Assembly: GCF_002917885.1 (NCBI RefSeq) | Contig: NZ_PQNY01000003.1 | Coordinates: 1 to 64,000, forward strand | Direction of reading: 5' to 3' | DNA length: 64,000 bases | From: Flavobacterium croceum DSM 17960 | GTDB taxonomy: Bacteria > Bacteroidota > Bacteroidia > Flavobacteriales > Flavobacteriaceae | Shown here: positions 16,973 through 25,300 of the stretch, piece after piece | Layout of the letters: the number at the start of each line of letters is the position of its first letter | Numbering within the stretch: the first letter of the stretch is position 1 | Position numbers and translations under genes: made by a program | Notes under the pieces: model-generated | Seen by the model: only the letters and a program-made list of their open reading frames with translations | The model's database searches: none | Told to the model about the DNA's origin: nothing

Positions 16973-18907
16973 ATGAAAAAGTATACTATTTTACTGATTT
17001 TTCTTCTTTCTATTTCCTCTAACTCTCAAAATTTATTAAGTAAAAATTTTATTAGAAATAATTTAAATATTAATAACATTATTTCCTATATTAAAGATAA
17101 TAAAGAGAGATTAAAAGCAGATTCAATATCCATAGAAAAATTTTTAGTTACAAATCAAAATTTTAAAAAAAAATATGTAGAAAAAAATACTACTTATGAA
17201 GTATATAAAATTTTAAATAACAGACCAATATATCGTTCAACTGATAATTCCTCTGCATCATTAGCAACTAGAACTTCTCGACTAAATACAGGTGGAATCA
17301 CAGGGTTAAATTTAGATGGAGATAATATGCTAATTGGTGTATGGGATGGAGGAAAGGCTAGAATTACTCATGAAGAATTTAAAGATCCTGACAATTTAAC
17401 TATATCTAGAATTACTACACCTGACAATTTTGTTTCCATCTCACCAAGTAACGATCATAGTACACATGTGGTTGGAACAATTGGCTCAAGAGGTTTTAAT
17501 CCTACTGCTAAAGGTATGGCTCCAAAATGCAATATAGTATCTTATGATTGGAACTCCGACACTGTTGAAGTTGCTAATGAGGTATTGAATAATGGCTTAT
17601 TAATTTCAAATCATTCTTACGGTGTACCTGTTCTTAATGAGAATGGAAATTTAAATGTACCTGTTTGGATTATGGGAAATTACAATAATGAATGTGTATC
17701 GTGGGATCAATTCGCACAAGACTCTCCTTATTATTTAATGATTACATCTGCGGGAAACTCAGGAATGGATTCATATACAGGGGGATCTGTAAATGGATAT
17801 GATAAACTGACGTATGAAAAAAATGCAAAAAACAATTTAGTAATCGCTAATTCTAACCCAACCGTAAACTTAAGTACAGGAGAACTGTCAAGTATAATTA
17901 TTAATCCAAGTAGCAGTCAAGGTCCATCTGATGATGGAAGGATAAAACCAGACATTTCAGGTGATGGAACAAATCTCTATTCACCTATAGGTACAAGCGA
18001 TAATTCTTATGATACTTATTCTGGAACATCTATGGCTAGCCCAAACGTCGCTGGAAGCCTACTATTACTTCAGGAATATTATAACAGATTGCATCCTGGA
18101 ACATACATGAGATCAAGTACTTTAAAAGCACTTGCTTGTCATAGTGCTTTAGATGCAGGACTAACTGGACCTGACCCAATATTTGGTTATGGTCTATTAG
18201 ATTCACAAGTGGCAGCAAATATTTTAACAAATTCTACTCTTTCAACTCCAACATCTATCGTTAACGAACTCACTTTAAATCAAAATCAGATATACGAAAG
18301 ATATGTAACCTTAACTAGTCCTAAAAAGTTGATAGCGACAATATGTTGGACTGATGTGCCTGGAATAGCTCAAGACAACAATCATAATTCAACTAACAAA
18401 GCACTTGTTAATGATCTAGACATTAGAATAATAAAAGATACCGAAGAATTTTTCCCTTGGAAATTAAATTTTCCAAGCATATTTATGTCGTCATCACAAC
18501 AAGATAATGATGTAGACAATGTTGAGAAAATTGAAATAGAAGATGCAATTGGCACATATAAAATAAGAATATCACATAAAGGAAATTTAGTAGGATCTTT
18601 CCAAAATTATTCACTTATTGTGTCTGGAATTGACCAAACATTGGGAACTGTTAATAATAATTTTGACAAATCTATTTTTGTATATCCAAATCCAACAAGT
18701 AGCATTTTAAACTTCAATATTACAGAAAACATAGAACTTTTATCAATATCTATTTCTGATATTTCTGGTAAAAATGTTATGCAAATGCCTTACTCTGATT
18801 CTATACAAAACAAAATAAATTTAGAAAATTTACAAGCTGGTGTTTATTTTGTAAAATTCACCACAAAAGATAATGTTTCTATAGTGAAGAAAATTGTAAA
18901 AGAATAA
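16973..18907 (+). CDS. S8 family subtilisin-like serine protease with T9SS sorting domain
   Basis: The 644-aa product has a signal peptide (MKKYTILLIFLLSISSNSQ). Its catalytic triad is readable: D125 in IGVWDGGKARITHEEF, H162 in NDHSTHVVGTIG and S353 in SGTSMASPNVAG. The oxyanion Asn is N262 in TSAGNSG. Residues about 430-550 form a strand-rich jelly-roll-like domain after the protease. The last 80 residues, from FVYPNPTSSILNFNI to GVYFVKFTTKDNVSIVKKIV, are a type A T9SS sorting domain, so the enzyme is secreted or surface-attached. The H motif is HSTH instead of the common HGTH. It lies 21 bp after the SusCD operon terminator on the same strand, which suggests it supplies peptides to that importer. 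Confidence 0.93.
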   Translation: MKKYTILLIFLLSISSNSQNLLSKNFIRNNLNINNIISYIKDNKERLKADSISIEKFLVTNQNFKKKYVEKNTTYEVYKILNNRPIYRSTDNSSASLATRTSRLNTGGITGLNLDGDNMLIGVWDGGKARITHEEFKDPDNLTISRITTPDNFVSISPSNDHSTHVVGTIGSRGFNPTAKGMAPKCNIVSYDWNSDTVEVANEVLNNGLLISNHSYGVPVLNENGNLNVPVWIMGNYNNECVSWDQFAQDSPYYLMITSAGNSGMDSYTGGSVNGYDKLTYEKNAKNNLVIANSNPTVNLSTGELSSIIINPSSSQGPSDDGRIKPDISGDGTNLYSPIGTSDNSYDTYSGTSMASPNVAGSLLLLQEYYNRLHPGTYMRSSTLKALACHSALDAGLTGPDPIFGYGLLDSQVAANILTNSTLSTPTSIVNELTLNQNQIYERYVTLTSPKKLIATICWTDVPGIAQDNNHNSTNKALVNDLDIRIIKDTEEFFPWKLNFPSIFMSSSQQDNDVDNVEKIEIEDAIGTYKIRISHKGNLVGSFQNYSLIVSGIDQTLGTVNNNFDKSIFVYPNPTSSILNFNITENIELLSISISDISGKNVMQMPYSDSIQNKINLENLQAGVYFVKFTTKDNVSIVKKIVKE

Positions 18908-18934
18908 TATTTTAATAAAAATAAATAAGAACAT

Positions 18935-18962
18935 CAAGGCTTTCTATTTTTAGGAAGCCTTG
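18935..18962 (+). terminator. Intrinsic terminator of the subtilisin gene
   Basis: CAAGGCTT (18935-18942) pairs with AAGCCTTG (18955-18962) around a 12-nt loop that can extend the stem by G-T pairs. TTCTTTTG follows. Confidence 0.75.
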
Positions 18963-18977
18963 TTCTTTTGACAAAGC

Positions 18978-19011
18978 TTTGCAATAGTGTAAAGCAATTT
19001 ATTTACTTTTG
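18978..19011 (+). promoter_or_regulatory. Promoter of the putative porin gene
   Basis: TTTG at 18978-18981 and TACTTTTG at 19004-19011 match the -33 and -7 Bacteroidetes elements with a 22-bp spacer. The ATG follows 16 bp after the -7 box. Confidence 0.55.
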
Positions 19012-19027
19012 CATTTTAGTATAAAAC

Positions 19028-20977
19028 ATGAAAAATTTACTTACAGCATTATTTTTTGCAATAACTTTTACATTTTGGGCTCAAGATAATGTGCCAAAAA
19101 AGGAAAAATTAATGCGTAAAACATTAGAGCAAAAACAAAAAGAAGAATCGCAAAAGGCTCCCATTGCTTGGTACAAAAAATATACTTTAGAAAAAGACAC
19201 TGTTGCAGTTGATACTTCGCTCACGATAAAAAGTTTATACAAATTTAATTATTTGAAAAGAGATACTTTTGGATTACTTGCCTTTTCAAACGATGGGCAA
19301 CCTTATAATCAACTAAATTTTGGATTAACTCAATTTAAAACACTTCCATCATTTGGACATAATGCAAAACAATATGCATACTATAACCCCGAAGATATTT
19401 TATACTACAATGTACCTACTCCAGTTACTGAACTATTCTATAAATCTGTAGTAGAACAAGGGCAAAACGTAGATGCTTTTATTAGTGTAAATACTTCAAA
19501 ACAATTTAATATTTCTGTAAATTACAGAGGAATTCGTTCGCTAGGAAAATACCTAAATCAACTCTCAAGTAATGGAAATTTTACACTTACTTCTAGCTAT
19601 TTTACCAAAAATAAACGTTATGCTATAAATTTTCATTTTACTGGTCAAGATATTAGCAATAATGAAAATGGAGGAATAACAACCCCTTCTGATTATGAAG
19701 GCAGCAACTCAGAATTTACAAACAGAGCAAGGTTGGCCGTATTTCTTACAGATGCTAAATCTTTTCTTAAAGGCAAGCGAGTATTTTTTGAACATCAATT
19801 TAGAATAAACCCAAAAGATGCGCAAAATAATGTATTGCTCTCTCATATTTTTAACTACGAACATAAATTTTACGAATATTCTCAATCTTCACTAAGTGCC
19901 TTATCACAAACTTCGGGGATTAACAATTATCGATTTGGAACTGCTCTTGCTAATAATGGTTTTAAAGATCAATCGAGAAACAACAACCTTTACAACAAAG
20001 CGAGTCTAAGTTATGAGAATAAAACTATTGGCACAATAGGTTTTTTTATTGAAAACACTATCAATACCTATTACTACAACAATCTTTCAGACTATATTGT
20101 AAATACTACCCCAATAAGTAGTCAATTAAAAAATAACATCACATCAATTGGCGGACAGTATCAATATATAAAAAATAAATGGAAAGGAACATTTATGGTT
20201 TCTAATGCCATTTCACAAAAAACCGTCCGCAATTTAACCGCAAATCTTCAATATAAACTCAACGAGAAAAATAATTTTTCGTTTGCTTATGAAAATTTAT
20301 CAAAACTACCCGATAATATTTATTCATTATCGCAAAGTAATTATACAACTTACAATTGGGAAAACAATTTTCAAAATCAAAAAATAAATGCCCTATCTGC
20401 AAGAGCTAATACTCAATGGGCAAACGCTGAAGTAAAAATAACTACACTCGATGATTATCTTTATTTTAGTAATTTGAGTACCGATTTTAACTACCAACTT
20501 ATTACGCCAAAGCAGTTTTCGGGCACAATAAAATACTTATCTGTAAAAGCTGAAAAAGAAATAAAATACCGCAAATGGGCGCTCGATAATACGGTTTTGT
20601 TTCAACAAACCGTGCAAAATGAAGCTATCGTAAATGTTCCAAAGTTTACAACACGAAATTCATTGTATTATTCAAACTATGTGTTTAAACGTGCCATGTA
20701 TTTACAAACAGGTATTACCTTAAATTATTTTACGAGTTATTACGCCAACGATTACAACCCTGTATTGAGTGAGTTTTTTGTTCAAAACAGTAAAAAAATT
20801 GGTAATTATCCGGTACTTGATATTTTTGCGAATGCCCGAATAAGACAAACACGTATTTTCTTTATTGCGGAGCATTTGAATTCGTTATTTTCTCAAAACA
20901 AAAATTATGTAACGCCAAATATGCCTTACCGAGATTTTGTATTAAGAGTAGGTTTGGTTTGGAATTTCTTTCAGTAG
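19028..20977 (+). CDS. Putative porin (Bacteroidetes outer membrane barrel)
   Basis: The 649-aa product has a signal peptide (MKNLLTALFFAITFTFWAQ). A short periplasmic part carries SLYKFNYLKRDTFGLLAFSN, followed by DILYYNVPTPVTELFYKSV. Many alternating amphipathic strands then end in the aromatic VLRVGLVWNFFQ, the mark of an outer-membrane barrel. Sequence and length match the group annotated as putative porin in flavobacteria. The transported solute is unknown. The gene has its own promoter and a 450-bp downstream gap, so it is monocistronic. No SusD or TonB plug is present. Confidence 0.85.
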   Translation: MKNLLTALFFAITFTFWAQDNVPKKEKLMRKTLEQKQKEESQKAPIAWYKKYTLEKDTVAVDTSLTIKSLYKFNYLKRDTFGLLAFSNDGQPYNQLNFGLTQFKTLPSFGHNAKQYAYYNPEDILYYNVPTPVTELFYKSVVEQGQNVDAFISVNTSKQFNISVNYRGIRSLGKYLNQLSSNGNFTLTSSYFTKNKRYAINFHFTGQDISNNENGGITTPSDYEGSNSEFTNRARLAVFLTDAKSFLKGKRVFFEHQFRINPKDAQNNVLLSHIFNYEHKFYEYSQSSLSALSQTSGINNYRFGTALANNGFKDQSRNNNLYNKASLSYENKTIGTIGFFIENTINTYYYNNLSDYIVNTTPISSQLKNNITSIGGQYQYIKNKWKGTFMVSNAISQKTVRNLTANLQYKLNEKNNFSFAYENLSKLPDNIYSLSQSNYTTYNWENNFQNQKINALSARANTQWANAEVKITTLDDYLYFSNLSTDFNYQLITPKQFSGTIKYLSVKAEKEIKYRKWALDNTVLFQQTVQNEAIVNVPKFTTRNSLYYSNYVFKRAMYLQTGITLNYFTSYYANDYNPVLSEFFVQNSKKIGNYPVLDIFANARIRQTRIFFIAEHLNSLFSQNKNYVTPNMPYRDFVLRVGLVWNFFQ

Positions 20978-21111
20978 ATAATAGCTTTTAAATTTTGAAT
21001 TGTATCTTTTTTAGTCTATTGATTTGACATTTAACTTTAAGAACGCTTTGTTTTGCAGTCCTTATTGTGTAAGATTCTGTGCTATTTAATTGGTAAAATA
21101 TTACTCTTTTA
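20978..21111. other. Gene-free start of a 453-bp gap
   Basis: This is the left part of the 453-bp interval between the porin gene and the leftward gene ending at 21431. I see no promoter match, hairpin or credible frame in it. The rest of the interval (21112-21429) holds the 21-bp repeat array. Confidence 0.6.
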
Positions 21112-21429
21112 TTAAGCGTTGGCAAAGACAGGAAAGCGAAAGGCTCTATTGCTGTATTGGGTGAATTGTTTTCTGGTTATCTCCGCACCTATTGAAAGTA
21201 TGTTTTCCGAAGCTAAAATAGTATTTACTGTTAGTAACTTTATTGTTGCAGTCGATAATTTTATTAATGTAGTTGCTAAAATATGATATGTAGTTAGTAA
21301 ATTTATGTTTGCAGACACTCATATTATAGTTGCAGTTTGTAACATTATAAATGCAGTGGGCAAAAGTATAAACGCCGTTTGGAATTTTATAAATGATGTT
21401 GCGAGAATTATACTTTTACCTTGCACCAT
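21112..21429 (-). pseudogene. Short repeat-coding frame, interrupted by TGA at codon 37
   Basis: An ATG at 21429 lies one base after the stop of the upstream leftward gene. The frame reads MVQGKSIILATSFIKFQTA and continues through hydrophobic heptapeptide repeats. A TGA at 21321-21319 stops it at 36 residues. Directly after that stop, the same frame continues from a GTG at 21318 for 68 residues to TAA at 21112, ending in the non-repetitive EITRKQFTQYSNRAFRFPVF. Read through, it would be a 105-aa protein. It may be a decayed gene, two tiny genes, or a sequence with no coding role. I recognise no family. Confidence 0.4.
21184..21414 (-). repeat. Degenerate 21-bp tandem array, 11 units
   Basis: Read on the minus strand, the sequence divides without gaps into eleven 21-bp units. 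Examples are TTTATACTTTTGCCCACTGC(A), TTTATAATGTTACAAACTGC(A) and AACATAAATTTACTAACTAC(A). The common pattern is a TATAA-like start, a central TTA and a terminal ACTGCA. Each unit encodes one heptapeptide of the form x-I-x-L-x-T-A. The exact 21-bp spacing across all units despite base divergence shows that the reading frame has been kept, apart from one TGA. No unique spacers exist, so it is not a CRISPR array. Confidence 0.8.
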
Positions 21430-21430
21430 A

Positions 21431-22216
21431 TTAATCTTTCTTGATTACTTTAAATTCTAAACCGCTTACTTGTTTGTATTGTGGGCTGTTTGCTCCGAAT
21501 ACGCTTTTTACATATTGTTTGACTTCTTTGGAAGTTTGTACCAAACCTGTTAAAGGATTGTAAAGTGTTTGGTTTCTTTCTATCATTGCGTTGCTGTAGC
21601 CTGTGTAAGCGTTTATAAGGTTTGTGTTTTTGGTTTGCATTTCTTCGAGTTTGGTTTGTAATGTGGCAACTTGTAATTCTGTTTCGTTGGGTGTGTAGTT
21701 AGTATTTTGTTCTACTACTTGTATAAGGTTGACGAAATGGTCTATTAAGCGGTCGTAGGATTGTTGCGAGGTTGAAGCCCCCTTTAATTCCCCCAAAGGG
21801 GGAATATTATCATTGGTAGTGGTTGATTTTTTGGAAGTTGTGCCTTGTAATTTTTTGTTTACGGTTTTGGCATCGGCAATGGCTAAAGTATCTGCACCTG
21901 AAACGGCAAACGCATTGATTATTTTTGTAGCCAATGGTTTTAGGTTAGCAAAGGTATTTCTGCGTTCATTAGTTGCATTGTCAAAAGTTGTTTTTTGTGT
22001 TTTGGTAGCGTTAAGTTTGTCTTGTGCAAGTTGATATAATGCTTGAAGCTGTGGGATTTTTAAACTTTCTTTGGTTGGGTTATAATTTGCTCCATACCCT
22101 TGACAAAATGAGATAAGGTCTTGAAAGTTGGCGATGTTTTTTGCATGTCCTGTTTCACTCACTGAATTTTTATTTTTAGTGGTGTTCGTGCTTGTTAAGT
22201 CTGAAGTAGATGCCAT
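21431..22216 (-). CDS. Hypothetical helical protein carrying an in-frame palindromic insert
   Basis: The 261-aa product starts MASTSDLTSTNTTKNKNSVS with no signal peptide. It is Thr/Asn/Gln-rich and largely helical: residues about 45-120 and 155-260 look like long helices with coiled-coil tendency (ELQVATLQTKLEEMQTKNTN). Between them, DNIPPLGELKGASTS is encoded by a G/C palindrome of a type that is scattered in Bacteroidetes genomes. I recognise no domain. Similar Thr/Asn-rich helical proteins occur in flavobacteria without a known role. Its stop is one base from the ATG of the repeat-coding frame downstream, which suggests linked transcription. Base composition is more G-rich than its neighbours. 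Confidence 0.65.
   Translation of the reverse strand: MASTSDLTSTNTTKNKNSVSETGHAKNIANFQDLISFCQGYGANYNPTKESLKIPQLQALYQLAQDKLNATKTQKTTFDNATNERRNTFANLKPLATKIINAFAVSGADTLAIADAKTVNKKLQGTTSKKSTTTNDNIPPLGELKGASTSQQSYDRLIDHFVNLIQVVEQNTNYTPNETELQVATLQTKLEEMQTKNTNLINAYTGYSNAMIERNQTLYNPLTGLVQTSKEVKQYVKSVFGANSPQYKQVSGLEFKVIKKD
21788..21806. repeat. REP-like palindrome inside a coding region
   Basis: ATTCCCCC (21788-21795) pairs with GGGGGAAT (21799-21806) around AAA, preceded by a second C5 and TTTA block (21779-21787). Such CCCCC..GGGGG elements are frequent between genes in Bacteroidetes. Here it sits in frame inside the gene at 21431-22216 and is translated as IPPLGELKG. Copy number elsewhere in this genome cannot be judged from the window. 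Confidence 0.7.
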
Positions 22217-22280
22217 ATTAATTTAATTTAAAATTGTTATAGCACAAATAAATAATGAACTTTTGTAATACTATATAGGA

Positions 22281-22317
22281 AAAACACCATTTTTTTAGGG
22301 GAAAAACACGGTGTTTT
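22281..22317. other. Hairpin-forming sequence in the intergenic gap
   Basis: AAAACACC (22281-22288) pairs with GGTGTTTT (22310-22317) across a 21-nt loop. It lies just upstream of the gene starting at 22216 on the minus strand and next to a second hairpin at 22321-22351. It may be part of the same repeat element or a leader structure. Confidence 0.4.
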
Positions 22318-22320
22318 GTT

Positions 22321-22351
22321 TATGTTCCCCTCCATTAAAGAAGGGAACATA
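22321..22351 (-). terminator. Hairpin after the metzincin gene, REP-like
   Basis: TATGTTCCC (22321-22329) pairs perfectly with GGGAACATA (22343-22351) around CTCCATTAAAGAA. With the CCCCTCC core and nearby GTGTGGGGG it resembles a Bacteroidetes extragenic palindrome. By position it can end the leftward transcript that finishes at 22366. Confidence 0.55.
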
Positions 22352-22365
22352 AGGTGTGTGGGGGT

Positions 22366-25300
22366 TTATTTTTTGATGACTTTTACAGTTTTCTTGCCTT
22401 TGTCGGTTTGGATTTGTAGAAGGTAGACAGCTGATGGTAAGTTTTGTAGATTAATTTGATATTTGTCTTTATTCTCTATAATTGTTTTTAATAATTTGCC
22501 TTGTAAGTCGAACATTTCTATCTTGTTAATTTCTTTATTGGTTGCATCAACAAATAAAATATTATCTGTTGGGTTTGGATAAATTTTTATATTGTCAAAA
22601 TTTTGAAAGTTTTCATTATTTAACGAAGTTGAGACTGAAAAATCATCAAAATGTAAATAACCACTAGTATAACCACTCAACGAATTAAAAGCAAAAAAGT
22701 GAGGTGCAGAAACCGTTGGAGTAAATAATATACTTTCGGTAATATAATTTGTATTGTAAGATATTCCTGTATTATTACTTGGAGAATGAGCTTTTAGTAT
22801 AGTGTGATTATTAACATTTTCATCTGTACCTACCGTAAAATTCAAACTTACTGGTACTGCATTTTGTTCTGTATTTGAATACTTATAAGAAATATTATAG
22901 GTAGTTCCTGCTGTTAAAATAATACCACGAGAAAGAACAACATCATTTGCAGAACCAACTGTTGGATTGCAGTTTAAATTTAGGTTTCCATTAGGATAAA
23001 TATCATTGAGAATACCTGAATATCCTGAAATTTGTTTCCATTGTATTGTACAAAAAGAATTAGAACTAGTAGATTGAGCAATATTAAAATCTTGTAGATA
23101 GGGAACACTAGCAAACGAATTATCATTATTTTTTGTTTCAAAAGTTCTTCCGAAATAGTTTGAATAATTTGTGCCTCCACAATTTGCTCGAACAGACATA
23201 ACATATTTTTTACAAGGCAATAAACCAGTTACCGTATAAGAATTAGTAGATACTCCATTAATAAACACATAGTTTGTTGTTCCTAATTCATTATACCTTA
23301 AATCATAAGAACTTGAGTTTCCTTGCCAAGAATAGGTAATACTATAAGCGTCTGAAGTATAGGCTGTATCAACAGTTGGATTTGTTATATTTGAAACAGT
23401 TACATTGACCGCAACTCTTGAACTTTCGCAACCATTAAGTAGTTGAGAGACATAATAAATGCCATTATTTACTACAGTTGACGCACTTAATGCTGAACCA
23501 CCTGTTGCAGAATTATACCAACGAATGGAGTTAGAATAAGGAAACAAATTTGAAACAGTTGCTCCTGAACAAAGAATTTGACTTGTATTAGTCGATGGTG
23601 GATTTGTTGTAGTAATTGTTACGGCAACTGGAGTTCTGGAACTTTCACAACCATTTATAGTTTGAGATACAAAATAATTTCCAGACACTAAAACAAAGTT
23701 TGATGCAAGTGGATTGCCAACGGTTGGATTTGCATACCAAGTTAAATTAGTGCCATTAGCTGATAAATTAGCAACAGTTGCACCACTACAAAAGGTTTGG
23801 CTTGCAGTTGCAGTAGGAGCAGATGGAATAGCAAGTTGAAAATCGTTTTGCGTATATGAAAATCTAACTTTATCAACGAGACCTTCGAAGCCTATAAAAC
23901 TAATTCCTGGTGAATACTTAATTTGACCTAAATTAAATGTAGCATTATTCATTTCATAGTTCATATTAACATTATTATAGTAAACTACTCCATTTACTGC
24001 AATTTTAGTTCCCTGACTACCATAAGAAATTGAAACCACATTCCATTCATTAAATGAAAATGGAGTTGTTGAAGTGTTAAAAATTTGAGAACTATTTGTT
24101 AATGAATTGTATCTGTAACCAGATATTTGACCATTAGAACTTACATTTAAATCAGTATTTCCATTTGATCCAGCTGAATTACCGATTGAAAATATCTTTG
24201 CAGATGTTGAAGAAATAGTCGAGCTTCCATTATAATATCCACCCGTTACATATAACAACAGTTCAATTGTGCCTTGTTTAGGTATAAAATTATTGAAATC
24301 ATATTGAACAAAAGAATTCTGTAAATAATTTGAAACACTATTTCTTGTAAATTTTATCGCTTGAGAACATAACCCTGTTTGATAGGTTGTATTTGTATTG
24401 ATACCATTATTTGTTCCTTCCATTTCTTCCGTCCAAGAATTAAATATTGGAATTTGTTTGCATTCTTGGGTTGTTCCTGCCAAGTTGGTATTGTTTATAC
24501 ATACAGTATAGATTGCAGAGTTAGAATATGTCTTTGTTGGGTTTAAAACGGTTGAAGTAGTTGTGTCGCCAAATTCCCAAGTTCTATTATTAGAGCAAGA
24601 AGAATTATTGGTAAAATTAACACTTAGTCCGTTTTTTGTATAGGTAAAACTTGAAATTGGATTGTCTTGAGTTAGCGAAATTTCGTCTGTAAAAAATGAA
24701 CAACCACTATTATTTGTTACAATACATGAATATACACCTAATTGATTTGCTAAATATGTTGCATTTGTAGCTCCTGTAATAGAATTTCCGTTTAATTTCC
24801 ATTGAAACGAATTGTATGATGAGCTGTTTTGCAAACTTAATGTTCTAGTATCGTTTTGATAGTTGGTACAAAGATTAGTTTCTGTTTGAGATAATTTAGG
24901 TGTTTTCCCTCTTGGAGAAACAACAATTACAGTAGGTTTGCTATCTCCATTTGGACATATTGACACAATTTTAAATTCAGTTTTTTCAATATTACAATCA
25001 TTAATGTAATCTGCTATATAACTATTACTACTAACAGTACTTAATAAGGTAAAAGAATTAGAAATATTTTCTCTTCTATAAATTTTAACTGGATAACTCG
25101 ATGACCAAGTGATAGTATAATTACTACCATTGTCTACAACTTGGACATTTGAAACCACATTGTCTTCGCAAGTTTGTGCCGTTTCACAAGATGTGAAACA
25201 AGTGCTATTATTTACAGTATTTGTAATTACTGTTCTTGGTTGAACTCCAAAACCATTATTAAAATTTATACCACTACCTGTTAAGTGGCAATAACTCATA

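Noticed and set aside
21184..21414. Possible CRISPR array
   Set aside because: The 21-bp units are contiguous with no spacers, vary in sequence and keep a reading frame. No cas genes are present.
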